A stretch of 34,858 nucleotides of DNA from a bacterium (GCA_021809895.1 JAJZJU010000015.1:1-34858), one strand, 5' to 3'; shown: positions 10,249 to 18,653, counted from the first letter of the stretch. Translations and numbers: made by a program. Notes: generated from the letters alone by a model not told the origin.

Positions 10249-11302
10249 ATCAGTTCTGGTCATAGGCGGCGGCCCGGCCGGCCTGGAGGCCGCGCGGGGG
10301 GCGGCGGACCTGGGCAGTGAGGTGATCCTGGTGGAGCAGCGCGCCCGCCTGGGTGGCACTCCGGATTCGGCGGGCTACTCGGCGTTTGCGCTCGACCATC
10401 GGCCGGCCCAGGAGGTGCTGGAGATAGCCCGCCAGGCGGTGCTCACCCATCCTCTGGTCAGGGTCCACCTGGAGACCGAGGTCAGCTCGTTCGCGGGCGA
10501 GCTGGGGTCCTTCAGGGCGACGCTGAAGGCGGCTGACGGGACTCTCACCGAGGTCAGCTGCGGCGCCGTCATCATCGCCACCGGCTTCGATCACTTCGAC
10601 CCCGGCCGGGAAACCCAGTCCTACGGCTACTACGAGTTCGAGGACGTCATCACCCTGGTCGACGCTGAGCGGATGCTCCAGGCCAAGAACTTCGTGCGCC
10701 CATCCACCGGCGAGCCTCCCAAGCAGGTCTGCTTCATCCAATGCGTCGGGTCCCGCGACCGCCGGATCGGCAACGAGTACTGCTCCAAGGTCTGTTGCGG
10801 GGTCGCCACCAAGGAGGCCTCTGAGATCCGGGAGCTGGTCCCCGACTGCCGCGTATTCATCTTCTACATCGACATGCGCATGTACGGCTTCTGGGAGGAC
10901 CGCATCTACTGGAAGGCCCAGGAGCAGGACCACGTCAACTTCGTGCGCGGGATCGTGACCGAGATCACCCGCAGGGGCGACCGCCTGGTCATCAAGGGGG
11001 AGGACACGACCATGAACCGCCCCATGGAGATCCCCATGGATGTGGTCGTACTCTCGGTGGGGATGGTGCCCTCCGAGGGGACCAAGGCGGTGGGAAAGAT
11101 GCTCGGCGTGGCCCAGGACAAGCATGGCTTCATCGTGCCTTCGGAGAGCGCCCTGGACACGGTCGCCACCTCGGTGCCGGGCATCTACGTGGCCGGGGCT
11201 GCGGCCGGCCCCAAGGATCTCGACGACTGCGTCTCCATGGCCGGGTCCGCCGCCATGAAGGCGGTGGCGGCTCTCCGCCGCCGGTCTCCGGTCTCTGTGT
11301 GA
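10238..11302 (+). CDS. shdrA: sHdr HdrA-like flavoprotein
   Basis: This 354-residue protein is a compact HdrA. It has an N-terminal FAD loop IGGGPAGLEAARG (GGG at residues 10-12), a second flavin half ending in AGAAAGPKDLDDCVSMAG, and the cysteine site CVGSRD (C169) with YCSKVCCG (C182, C186, C187). Unlike QmoA and QmoB it has no inserted ferredoxin clusters, which is the layout of HdrA in sulfur-oxidising Hdr-like complexes. In those complexes it is thought to form the flavin core that links sulfur chemistry at HdrB sites to electron export. The GTG start overlaps the preceding gene by 11 bases, and its stop overlaps the next GTG by four. Direct involvement in oxidising LbpA-bound sulfane sulfur is known only for relatives and is inferred here. 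Confidence 0.9.
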   Translation: MSDESVLVIGGGPAGLEAARGAADLGSEVILVEQRARLGGTPDSAGYSAFALDHRPAQEVLEIARQAVLTHPLVRVHLETEVSSFAGELGSFRATLKAADGTLTEVSCGAVIIATGFDHFDPGRETQSYGYYEFEDVITLVDAERMLQAKNFVRPSTGEPPKQVCFIQCVGSRDRRIGNEYCSKVCCGVATKEASEIRELVPDCRVFIFYIDMRMYGFWEDRIYWKAQEQDHVNFVRGIVTEITRRGDRLVIKGEDTTMNRPMEIPMDVVVLSVGMVPSEGTKAVGKMLGVAQDKHGFIVPSESALDTVATSVPGIYVAGAAAGPKDLDDCVSMAGSAAMKAVAALRRRSPVSV

Positions 11303-12048
11303 TGGCGATGGCCGGCCACGGCCAGGTGGTCGACACCGAGGCTGCCCAGGAGTTCATGCGCGAGGCTCAGCGCCTGATCCAGGTGCCCGAGCTCGACGGC
11401 ATCGCCATGGAGCTCGAGGTCAAGTCCAGGCGGTTCCGGGAGCTGCTGGACCAGAGCTCGCTGTCGCAGCTCTCGCACGACCAGCTGCGCGGCTGTCTGC
11501 GCACGATATTCGCGGCCCGGCGGCACTCCGACGAGCTGCTTGCCCAGGTAGGGGATGAGCGGTGGCGCCAGGTTCTCCAGAGCCTCCTCCACGGCCCGGG
11601 ACCGGTGGGGGCCCGGATCGACTCGTTCGACAAGGAGCTAACCGAGGTGGAGAGGGGCGTCCGCCGCGACGTGGCCGGCGAGGTGCTCCACTTCTTCGAT
11701 CCCGAGCGCTACTGGCTCTGGACCCGCTGGATCTGGGACCCAGATGTTGGGACCGGCGCGCTGCCGCTGGTGACCATGGCAGATCACGACCTCTCCGCTA
11801 TCTCCGCGGGCCAGACCTATCTCAGGGTGGGAGAGGGGATCGCCTTCGTCAATAAGACCGGTCGTTCGGTGGGATTCACTCGCTTCGGCGATGAAGCATT
11901 CGGCGTCGATGTCTACCTCGCCTGCGTATATGGGGTCTATCTCTACACCATCACCAGGATCCGGATGACCCAGGAGTTCAACAAGGTCATCCCACCCTTG
12001 CCGCAGCTGGCCCGCCGGCTGCTCGGCGTCCACCGGATGGAGGTCTGA
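11299..12048 (+). CDS. shdrH: sHdr-associated conserved protein (HdrH-like)
   Basis: This 249-residue protein has no cysteine cluster, signal peptide or clear enzymatic motif. It is rich in charged helices in the first half (about 1-125). The second half is more hydrophobic, with aromatic patches such as FFDPERYWLWTRW and YLACVYGVYLYTI, which look like a globular domain rather than membrane spans. The assignment rests mainly on position: a gene of unknown function called shdrH lies directly after shdrA in characterised sHdr clusters, and this one overlaps shdrA by GTGA and abuts the next gene exactly. The first codon may be the GTG at 11299 or the ATG at 11302. Its role could be assembly or scaffolding of the complex, but nothing in the sequence shows this. 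Confidence 0.7.
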   Translation: MMAMAGHGQVVDTEAAQEFMREAQRLIQVPELDGIAMELEVKSRRFRELLDQSSLSQLSHDQLRGCLRTIFAARRHSDELLAQVGDERWRQVLQSLLHGPGPVGARIDSFDKELTEVERGVRRDVAGEVLHFFDPERYWLWTRWIWDPDVGTGALPLVTMADHDLSAISAGQTYLRVGEGIAFVNKTGRSVGFTRFGDEAFGVDVYLACVYGVYLYTITRIRMTQEFNKVIPPLPQLARRLLGVHRMEV

Positions 12049-13314
12049 ATGACTGAGATCGAGAAGGAGCGAATCCACGAGGAGGAACACCTGGTCTTCG
12101 AGGGGATGGACATCTCGGGCCATTGGAACCGGATGTTCGAGCAGCGAGTCGTCTGGGAGCATGACGTCTCGGCGCTGGACCGGGTCACCGAGATCCCGGG
12201 CGCGGAGTCACTCGCCTACTGCTACCAGTGTGGCAAGTGCACCCCCGCCTGCCCGGTCGACCATGTGGGGGACTACAGCCCCCGCAAGATCTACCGCCGC
12301 ACCCAGCTCGGCGCCGACCTGGTCAGCAGCCCCGACCTCTGGCTCTGCACCACCTGCGGCAACTGTCTTCGAGTGTGCCCCAAGGAGGTCAACCTCCTCA
12401 AGATCATGCCCGCGGTCCGAGAGCAGGCGGTGGCCGCCGGCAACGTCCCGCCCGAGCTGCAGAAGGCCTTTGAGAACACCTTTCAGTACGGGAACCCGAT
12501 GGGCGAGCCAGCCCGCAAACGGGCGGACTGGGTAGCCGACGCGGGGGCGCCGGTGACCGTGCTGAGCCGTGACCCTCGTCCGGTGGACGTCCTCTTCTTC
12601 GTCGAGTGTTACTGGGCGTACCACCCCCGGGGCCGGGATGCGGCGCGTGCCTTCGCCCGCACCATGGAGATCCTCGGCATCGACTGGGGGATCCTCGGCT
12701 CCGAGGAGAAGTGCTCCTGCGACAGCCAGCGTGCGGCCGGTGAGCGGGGGCTGTTCGAGATGGTGGCGGAGCAGAACATCGCCACCCTGAAGCGCTACCA
12801 GTTCACCCGCCTGGTGACCCCCGATCCCCACGCCTACAACTCCTTCCGCAACCAGTACCCGAAGCTGGGCGGTGTCTACGACGTCACCCACTACACCCAA
12901 TTCCTGGCGCCCCTCATGGCCAAGCTGCCCTGGGTCCGCGAGCTGCCCTACCGGGTGACCTTCCACGACCCCTGCTATCTGGGCCGGCACAACGGCGAGT
13001 ACGACGCGCCCCGGGAGATGATCCGGCAGATCCCCGGGCTGGAGTTCGTGGAGATGTTCCGCTGCAAGGAGAACGGGTACTGCTGCGGTGGTGGCGGCGG
13101 TGGCATGTGGTTGGACAGCTTTTCCGGCAACCACACCAAGGAGCGGCTCAGCGAAAGACGGGTGCGGGAGGCGGTTGAGACCGGGGCGGAGATGCTGGTG
13201 GTCTGCTGCCCCTACGAGGTGTCCCGCTTCGAGGATGCGGTGAAGTCAACCGGAAACGAGGGCAAATTGCTCGTCCGCGATGTCATCGAACTCGTGGATG
13301 AGGCCCTCCACTAG
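12049..13314 (+). CDS. shdrB3: sHdr HdrC-HdrB fusion (B3-like)
   Basis: This 421-residue paralog of the 7633-8838 product has a longer charged leader (residues 1-50). Two [4Fe-4S] sets follow: C58-C61-C64-C68 and C100-C103-C106-C110. The HdrB-like part has HDPCYLGRHNGEYDAPR and YCCGGGG (C345, C346), then CCPYEV. The two paralogs share long identical stretches such as RFTRLVTPDPHAYN-like text and HYTQFLA, pointing to duplication. It abuts the HdrH-like gene with no gap and precedes etfB by ten bases. In the sHdr variant that carries etfAB, separate HdrC2 and HdrB2 are, as I recall, replaced by a fused subunit called B3; position and architecture fit that. It probably hands electrons from the sHdr core to ETF. 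No membrane helices are visible. Confidence 0.85.
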   Translation: MTEIEKERIHEEEHLVFEGMDISGHWNRMFEQRVVWEHDVSALDRVTEIPGAESLAYCYQCGKCTPACPVDHVGDYSPRKIYRRTQLGADLVSSPDLWLCTTCGNCLRVCPKEVNLLKIMPAVREQAVAAGNVPPELQKAFENTFQYGNPMGEPARKRADWVADAGAPVTVLSRDPRPVDVLFFVECYWAYHPRGRDAARAFARTMEILGIDWGILGSEEKCSCDSQRAAGERGLFEMVAEQNIATLKRYQFTRLVTPDPHAYNSFRNQYPKLGGVYDVTHYTQFLAPLMAKLPWVRELPYRVTFHDPCYLGRHNGEYDAPREMIRQIPGLEFVEMFRCKENGYCCGGGGGGMWLDSFSGNHTKERLSERRVREAVETGAEMLVVCCPYEVSRFEDAVKSTGNEGKLLVRDVIELVDEALH

Positions 13315-13324
13315 GAGACCGTGA

Positions 13325-14092
13325 GTGCATATAGCAGTGATCTTGAAGCAGGTGCCCGATCTGGTCGAAGAGGTTGAGGTCGATGCCAGCGGTGCCGGCA
13401 TCGACCGCGACAGTGTCAAGTGGAAGTTGAACGAGTTCGACGACCACGCTCTGGAACAGGCGGTCCTGATCAAGGAGAGTACCGGCGGGGAGGTGACCGC
13501 GCTGGCTCTCGATGGGGACGGGGTGGACCAGCTGCTGTACGCGGCGCTGGCCAGGGGTGCAGACCGGGCGCTCAAGGTCCCCACCTCAGATGAGCGCACC
13601 GATGCGCCCAGAATCGCGGCGGCGCTGGCTCCGGTGCTGCGGGAGATGGCCCCCGACCTGGTCCTGACCGGGGTCCAGGCCGCCGACGACCTGCACGGCC
13701 AGCTGGGGCCCATCCTGGCGACCAGTCTCGATTGGCCCCATGTCAGCGTGGTGAGCGGGGTCGAGGTGTCGGGGGCCGCGGTCCAGGTACAGCAGGAGTA
13801 CTCGGGGGGCCGCATGGCCACCCTCGAGGTCCAGTTGCCGGCGGTCCTGGGGGTGCAGGCGGCAACCCGCCCACCCCGCTACGTGCCGATCAGCAGGCTT
13901 CGCCAGATCATGGCGTCGGCCCAGATCGGCGAGGCCGCAGCCGCCGGGGAGGCGGCTGCGCTGGGCTCCACCGTGACCAGGCTGGCGCCGCCGGCCCAGG
14001 GCGCCGGGGCCCAGATGTGGGAGGGCAAGCCGGAGGAGATAGCGCAGCAGCTTTTGGACGTGCTCCGCGAGCGCGGCCTGTTGGGAGCATGA
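13325..14092 (+). CDS. etfB: Electron transfer flavoprotein beta subunit
   Basis: EtfB pairs with EtfA to carry two electrons on FAD, with a second nucleotide (AMP, or FAD in bifurcating types) in the beta subunit. The 255-residue product begins MHIAVILKQVPD and continues with KWKLNEFDDHALEQAV, both diagnostic. LTGVQAADDLHGQLGPILA and the RYVPISRLRQIMA segment near the end complete the family pattern. The GTG start at 13325 gives the exact family N-terminus and lies ten bases after the previous stop. Its TGA overlaps the etfA ATG. In this setting it probably accepts electrons from the HdrC-HdrB fusion. Whether it is a one-FAD or bifurcating type cannot be settled by eye. Confidence 0.93.
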   Translation: MHIAVILKQVPDLVEEVEVDASGAGIDRDSVKWKLNEFDDHALEQAVLIKESTGGEVTALALDGDGVDQLLYAALARGADRALKVPTSDERTDAPRIAAALAPVLREMAPDLVLTGVQAADDLHGQLGPILATSLDWPHVSVVSGVEVSGAAVQVQQEYSGGRMATLEVQLPAVLGVQAATRPPRYVPISRLRQIMASAQIGEAAAAGEAAALGSTVTRLAPPAQGAGAQMWEGKPEEIAQQLLDVLRERGLLGA

Positions 14093-15063
14093 GCATGGCT
14101 GGGGTTCTGGTCTACATCGAAACCGACAAGGATCGGGTGGCACCCATCAGCTTCGAGCTGCTGGGCCTGGCCAGGCAGTTGACGGAGCAACTGGGGGGCT
14201 CGGTGGAGGCGCTGGTGGCGGCCGCGGATCCGGAGCCACTGGTGGCGGAGCTCGCCGGAGCCGACGTCGTCGTCAGCGTCCAGAGCCCCGCCCTTGCCGC
14301 CTACACCCCCGAAGCTCACCAGGCGGTGCTGGTGGAGGCCATCCGGAGCCGGGAGCCGCAGGCGGTGCTGGTGGGATACACCTCGGCCGGCCTGGACCTG
14401 GCCGCCGGGAGCGCCACCGCCACCGACAGGCCGGTGGTCGGCTACTGTGTGGGGCTGGCCGTCGACCAAGGTGAGCTGGTGGCGGACAGCCAGCTCTACG
14501 GCGGCAAGCTGGTGGCGACCACCAGGACTCGGCCACCGGCCGTCTTCTCGGTGGTGTCGGGCAGCTTCCCCGAGGCGGCCGGCCGCTCCGGCGGCCGGGG
14601 GGAGAGGGTCGTCATGGACCCCCCCGACGCGCTCAACCACCTGAGGACCCGCCTGGTGGGGACCAGCAGTGGCGGCGACGGCGCCATCGACATCACCAAG
14701 GCGGAGCGGATCGTCAGCGTCGGGCGCGGCATCGGAGGTCCCGACAACATCGAGGTCGCCGAGGAGTTCGCGGCGGCATTGGGAGCGGAGCTGGGCGCCT
14801 CCCGACCGGTGGTGGACAGTGGCTGGCTGCCCAAGGAGCGCCAGGTCGGCAAGTCGGGCATGACCGTCAAACCCAAGCTGTACGTGGCGGTGGGCATCTC
14901 CGGGGCGCCGGAGCACCTGGAGGGGATGCAGGGGGCGGGGCTCATCATCGCCATCAACACCGACCCCAACGCGCCCATCTTCCAGGTCGCCGGCTACGGG
15001 ACCACCTGCGATCTCTTCGACCTCCTACCGGCGCTCAGCGAGCAGCTCAAGGCGGCCGGCTGA
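14089..15063 (+). CDS. etfA: Electron transfer flavoprotein alpha subunit
   Basis: The 324-residue EtfA has the N-terminal domain opening (VLVYIETDKDRVAP). The conserved C-terminal FAD domain contains GRGIGGPDNIEVAEEFA, SRPVVDSGWLPKERQVGKSG, KPKLYVAVGISG and NTDPNAPIF, then a tail with GYGTTCDLFDLLP. These residues hold the FAD. The frame is open well upstream within etfB, but the ATG at 14089 overlapping the etfB stop (ATGA) gives the family start; the ATG at 14095 is an alternative. Four bases separate its stop from the EtfD-like gene. The usual aspartate-glycine step in the tail (ADYG in many family members) reads AGYG here, a small departure. Together with EtfB it likely bridges soluble sHdr subunits and the membrane quinone reductase. 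Confidence 0.94.
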   Translation: MSMAGVLVYIETDKDRVAPISFELLGLARQLTEQLGGSVEALVAAADPEPLVAELAGADVVVSVQSPALAAYTPEAHQAVLVEAIRSREPQAVLVGYTSAGLDLAAGSATATDRPVVGYCVGLAVDQGELVADSQLYGGKLVATTRTRPPAVFSVVSGSFPEAAGRSGGRGERVVMDPPDALNHLRTRLVGTSSGGDGAIDITKAERIVSVGRGIGGPDNIEVAEEFAAALGAELGASRPVVDSGWLPKERQVGKSGMTVKPKLYVAVGISGAPEHLEGMQGAGLIIAINTDPNAPIFQVAGYGTTCDLFDLLPALSEQLKAAG

Positions 15064-15067
15064 TCCC

Positions 15068-17062
15068 ATGGCACCGACTGGGATCGCCCTGCTGGCCCTC
15101 ATGGTGGCGACCTTCGCCTGGTCCGGCTACCGCTTTTCACGGCTATTGCGGCCGCTGACCAAAGGGGCGGCCGAGAACCGTTTCGATCAGCCCCTGCGCC
15201 GGGCCTGGGGGGTGGTGACCAACGTCGGGGGACACACGCGCCTGCTTCAGATCCGCTACTCCGGGATCCTGCACCTGATGATCTTCAGCGGCTTCGTGGT
15301 GCTGCTGACGGCGGTGGTCCAGGAGTTCGGCAAGGGGCTGGTGCCCGGCTTCAGCCTGGCGCTGATCGGGGGCAACAACTGGATCGCCCTGCTGCAGGAC
15401 ATCTTCGACGTCCTGGTCCTGGTGGGACTGGCGATGGCTGCCTACAACCGCTACGTGCGTCGGCCCGCCCGCTTCCAGGGCTCCAACGAGCGCGACGCCA
15501 CCATCATCCTGGCCCTGATCTTCCTGGTGGTGGCCAGCATGCTGCTGCACAACAGCTTCAGGGTGGCCGAGGGTCACGACCCCTCGGCGGCCTGGCGCCC
15601 GGTCAGCTCAGCCCTGGCGGGCCTGGTCGGGTTGGTGGGGGTTCACGGCGCCAAGGCCGCCCCCTACTCGCACGTCTTCTACTGGACCCACGTCCTGGCC
15701 ATCCTCGCCTTCCTGGCCTACATCCCGACCTCCAAGCACCTGCATGTCTTCGTGGGCATCCCCAACATCTACTTCCGGGACCTGGCTCCCAGGGGGACCC
15801 TGCCGGCGGCCGACCTCAGCCAGCCCTCGGTCGGCCTGAAGCAGATCTATCAGATGGGTTGGAAGCAGATGCTGGACCTCTACGCCTGCACCGAGTGCGG
15901 CCGCTGCCAGGCGGTCTGCCCAGCCTTCGCCGCCGGCCAGCCGCTCAGTCCCAAGCTGCTGATCATGGACCTGCGGGATCACCTGCTGGAGCAGGAGGGG
16001 ATCGGCTCCCACCGCAAGGGGGTGGGCGGCGTCCAGCTGCTGGGCGACGCGATCAAGGACGACACCCTGTGGGCCTGCACCACCTGCCGGGCCTGCATGC
16101 AGGTGTGCCCGCTCCACATCGAGCACGTGCCCAAGATCGTCGACATGCGCCGCCAGCTGGTTGAGCAGGGCCGGATGGAGCCGCGCCTGCAGGACACCCT
16201 GGCCAGCCTGGCCCAGTACGGGAACTCCTTCAACCAGTCGGAGCGGATGCGCTCGAAGTGGACCAAGGAGCTCGGCTTCACCATCAAGGATGCCCGCAAG
16301 GAGCCGGTCGACGTGCTCTGGTTCGTGGGCGACTTCGCCTCCTACGACCCCCGGGTGCAGCGGCTCACCCAAACCGTGGCCCGGGTCATGAACCGGGCCG
16401 GGGTGGACTTCGGCATCCTCTACGAGGGGGAGCGCAACAGTGGCAACGACGTGCGCCGGGTCGGCGAGGAGGGCCTGTTCGAGATGCTGGCCCAGCACAA
16501 CATCGAGACGCTCGCCAAGTGCGACTTCCGCAGGATCATGACCACTGACCCCCACAGCCTCAACGCCATCGGCCAGGAGTACCCGAGGCTGGGCGGCAAC
16601 TATCCGGTGCTCCACTACACCCAGCTGCTCCTCGAGCTCTTGGAGAAGGGCGCGCTCAAGCCCACCCGGGGCCAGGAGATGGTGGCCACCTATCACGACC
16701 CCTGCTACCTGGGGAGGTACAACAACGGCTTTGAGGCCCCCCGCCGGATCATGGAGCTGCTGGGCGTCAGGGTGCACGAGATGCCCCGTTGCCGGGAGAA
16801 CAGCTTCTGCTGCGGTGCCGGCGGGGGGAGGATCTGGATGGACGACCGAGGGGTCAAGGAGCGGCCCAGTGAGAACAGGATCCGCGAGGCGGTCTCCCTG
16901 GGCGACGCCGGCTACTTCGTGGTCGCCTGCCCCAAGGACGTGGTGATGTACACGGCCGCGGTGCAGTCGACCGGCATGGAGGGCCGCATCCAGGTCATGG
17001 ATGTCATAGAGCTGGTGGAGGCGGCGCTGGAACCGGAGGTGGCAGCGGTTGCCGTCGCCTGA
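15068..17062 (+). CDS. etfD: EtfD-type membrane iron-sulfur quinone reductase
   Basis: The 664-residue protein has an N-terminal membrane half with about five or six helices (near residues 4-22, 66-85, 104-126, 143-162, 180-194 and 205-221). Histidines such as H69 and H209 resemble the NarI-like cytochrome b fold. A ferredoxin module follows (C274-C277-C280-C284 and C337-C340-C343-C347). The HdrB-like module carries HDPCYLGRYNNGFEAPR and FCCGAGGG (C581, C582). This is the EtfD family, proposed to move electrons between ETF and the quinone pool. It is the only membrane-bound redox protein in the sulfur array. The C-terminal half is clearly related to the two soluble HdrC-HdrB fusions. The ATG lies four bases after the etfA stop, supporting a functional EtfABD unit. 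Confidence 0.92.
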   Translation: MAPTGIALLALMVATFAWSGYRFSRLLRPLTKGAAENRFDQPLRRAWGVVTNVGGHTRLLQIRYSGILHLMIFSGFVVLLTAVVQEFGKGLVPGFSLALIGGNNWIALLQDIFDVLVLVGLAMAAYNRYVRRPARFQGSNERDATIILALIFLVVASMLLHNSFRVAEGHDPSAAWRPVSSALAGLVGLVGVHGAKAAPYSHVFYWTHVLAILAFLAYIPTSKHLHVFVGIPNIYFRDLAPRGTLPAADLSQPSVGLKQIYQMGWKQMLDLYACTECGRCQAVCPAFAAGQPLSPKLLIMDLRDHLLEQEGIGSHRKGVGGVQLLGDAIKDDTLWACTTCRACMQVCPLHIEHVPKIVDMRRQLVEQGRMEPRLQDTLASLAQYGNSFNQSERMRSKWTKELGFTIKDARKEPVDVLWFVGDFASYDPRVQRLTQTVARVMNRAGVDFGILYEGERNSGNDVRRVGEEGLFEMLAQHNIETLAKCDFRRIMTTDPHSLNAIGQEYPRLGGNYPVLHYTQLLLELLEKGALKPTRGQEMVATYHDPCYLGRYNNGFEAPRRIMELLGVRVHEMPRCRENSFCCGAGGGRIWMDDRGVKERPSENRIREAVSLGDAGYFVVACPKDVVMYTAAVQSTGMEGRIQVMDVIELVEAALEPEVAAVAVA

Positions 17063-17459
17063 ACAAGGCTCCAACGCGGAGGCCCTGGCCGCCGCAATCG
17101 GCGACCGCCAGGCCGGCCTCCTGCGTGCCCAGGAGCGCTGGAGGGCGCTGGAGACCCGCCCTGCGGGCACGCAGGTTGCGCCGGGCGGAGGGCGCGAGCT
17201 CTCGGAGGCGCTGTTGCGCCGGGCCCTGCAGTGCCTGGCGGGTTCGTCCGAGTACGCCCTGGCGCGGCAGCTGATGGGGAGCCGCCAGCTGATAACCGCC
17301 GATCCGCTCACTGAGCTATCCCTCCAGGCGCTGGCGCAGGCGGGGCTGGCGAGCTGGGATCCCAGCACCGGCGAGCTGGCCGCGACCGCTCTGCTGGAAG
17401 CGCTGATGGGCTTCTTCGACTCCGCGGTCGAGGGAGCTGTCGGGGATGGCAGGCTGTGA
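17049..17459 (+). CDS. Hypothetical protein in the sHdr operon (136 residues)
   Basis: The family is not recognised. The product has one cysteine, no membrane span and no signal peptide, and is alanine/leucine-rich and probably mostly helical. Reading begins at a TTG overlapping the EtfD-type gene by 14 bases; no better start is evident nearby. The stop overlaps the GTG of the next small gene (GTGA). Third-position GC is high along the frame, as in its neighbours, which supports real coding. Location between an electron-transfer module and the lipoate-binding proteins suggests an accessory role in sulfur oxidation, but this is guilt by association only. Confidence 0.65.
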   Translation: MPSPEQGSNAEALAAAIGDRQAGLLRAQERWRALETRPAGTQVAPGGGRELSEALLRRALQCLAGSSEYALARQLMGSRQLITADPLTELSLQALAQAGLASWDPSTGELAATALLEALMGFFDSAVEGAVGDGRL

Positions 17460-17746
17460 CCTGTCCCTTCTGCGACCGCCCCGGGGAGCGTCGGGAGCTG
17501 CATGCGCACATGCTGAGCGACCATCCCGACCGGCTCATCACCAGAGAGGAGGCGGGGCGCATCTTCATGGAGGTCAACTGCCCCGCCTGTTCCGAGGGCA
17601 TCAGCAAGGAGGTGAACCCCAGAGGTCGCGACCCCCTGTTCCTGGACAAATTCGCAGACGAGATTAGGATGGTGGGCTTCGACCTCCTGCTCTACCACTG
17701 GGAGACGCATGCAGGGGCCGCTGCAGAACAACCGACGGAGGGATAG
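17456..17746 (+). CDS. Small zinc-finger-like protein before lbpA (96 residues)
   Basis: The product begins MTCPFCDRPGERRELHAHML, with a CxxC pair followed by a cluster of histidines (HAHMLSDH) that could form a C2H2-type zinc site. A second CPAC pair lies at about residues 42-45, and DLLLYHWETH is near the C-terminus. No known family is recognised. The GTG start overlaps the preceding stop, and its TAG is two bases before the lbpA start. Tight packing and a cysteine/histidine pattern make a real metal-binding protein likely. It could assist cluster or lipoyl-protein handling, or be regulatory; the sequence does not decide. Confidence 0.7.
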   Translation: MTCPFCDRPGERRELHAHMLSDHPDRLITREEAGRIFMEVNCPACSEGISKEVNPRGRDPLFLDKFADEIRMVGFDLLLYHWETHAGAAAEQPTEG

Positions 17747-17748
17747 CC

Positions 17749-18186
17749 TTGGCGACAGTCAACAACTGCAACATCCCCGACGACCTCCACTACCTGATCG
17801 ACAAGCATGTATGGGTCCAGCGGGAGAGCGACGGCGCCGCCCTGATCGGGATCACCGATGTGGCCCAGAAGCTGGCCGGCAAGATCATCGTCGTCACCAC
17901 CAAGAAGGTGGGCCGCTCGCTGACCCGGGGCCAGAGCACCGGCACCATCGAGAGCTCCAAGTGGGTGGGGCCGATCCCGAGCCCCCTGACCGGTGAGATC
18001 CTGGCCGTGAACCAGGCCCCCCAGGACGACCCCACAGTCCTCAACCGGGACCCCTACGCCAACTGGATAGTGCGCCTCCAACCCGCGGACTGGGATGGGG
18101 AGAGCGGCGACCTGGTGACCGGGTCCGATGGCGTGGAGGCCTACCGCCGCCTGCTCGAGGCGGAGGGGATCGACTGCGGCAGCTGA
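17749..18186 (+). CDS. lbpA: Lipoate-binding protein LbpA, first copy
   Basis: LbpA is a GcvH-like protein whose lipoyl arm carries sulfur intermediates to the sHdr complex. The 145-residue product has the biotinyl/lipoyl fold. The modified lysine is expected at K71 in TIESSKWVGP, where true GcvH has ESVKA. DDLHYLIDKHVWV near the N-terminus and NRDPYANWIVRLQP after the lipoyl hairpin are family features. The TTG start is supported by a GGAGGG site at 17737-17742 and lies two bases after the preceding stop. It overlaps the next lbpA by three bases. No gcvP or gcvT genes are nearby, which argues against a glycine-cleavage role. Confidence 0.92.
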   Translation: MATVNNCNIPDDLHYLIDKHVWVQRESDGAALIGITDVAQKLAGKIIVVTTKKVGRSLTRGQSTGTIESSKWVGPIPSPLTGEILAVNQAPQDDPTVLNRDPYANWIVRLQPADWDGESGDLVTGSDGVEAYRRLLEAEGIDCGS

Positions 18187-18653
18187 TGATGGAAGCTCTC
18201 CCTCGCGTCCACCAGGGCTGTGCCATTCCCGAGGAGTTGGAGTACGACCTCGAGAAGGACGTGTGGGTGCGCTTCGACCCCGACGGCACGACCACCATCG
18301 GCATGACCGACCCCGCCCAGACCAGGGCCGGCAAGCTGGTCAGCATCCTCTTCAAGCGCCCGGGCAAGATGTTCGAGGCCGGCCAGAGCGTGGCCACGAT
18401 AGAGAGCGCCAAGTGGGTTGGGCCGTTTCCCACCCCTCTGTCCGGTGAGCTCCTGGAGGTCAACCAGGCCCGCTTCGAGAAGGACATCCTGATCGCCAAC
18501 CGTGACCCCTACGGCGAGGGCTGGCTGGCCCGGCTGAGGCCCACCGACCTTGCCCAGGAACGGCAGCGGCTGACCGCCGGCGCCCGGGCCTTCGAGTTCT
18601 ACAAGGAGCGCATCGACCGTGACGGAATCCGATGCTTCCGCTGCGCAGACTGA
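18186..18653 (+). CDS. lbpA: Lipoate-binding protein LbpA, second copy
   Basis: This second GcvH-like protein (155 residues) lies directly after the first, with its ATG overlapping the first copy's TGA. The lipoyl lysine is expected at K76 in TIESAKWVGP. The N-terminal IPEELEYDLEKDVWVRF and the RDPYGEGWLARLRP segment are shared in pattern with copy one, but the rest has diverged considerably. The two are therefore old paralogs rather than a recent duplication. The C-terminus adds a short extension ending CFRCAD, giving a CxxC pair not present in copy one. An adjacent ATG at 18189 is an alternative start. The second copy may serve a different partner, for example a different Hdr subunit. Confidence 0.91.
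   Translation: MMEALPRVHQGCAIPEELEYDLEKDVWVRFDPDGTTTIGMTDPAQTRAGKLVSILFKRPGKMFEAGQSVATIESAKWVGPFPTPLSGELLEVNQARFEKDILIANRDPYGEGWLARLRPTDLAQERQRLTAGARAFEFYKERIDRDGIRCFRCAD

Noticed and set aside
15608-17731. 707-codon minus-strand open frame
   Set aside because: It is antisense to the EtfD-like gene and two small genes; no motif seen, and plus-strand cysteine sites are intact.
17749-18653. Glycine cleavage H proteins
   Set aside because: The lysine context is KWVGP rather than the GcvH pattern, there are two copies, and no gcvT or gcvP lies nearby.
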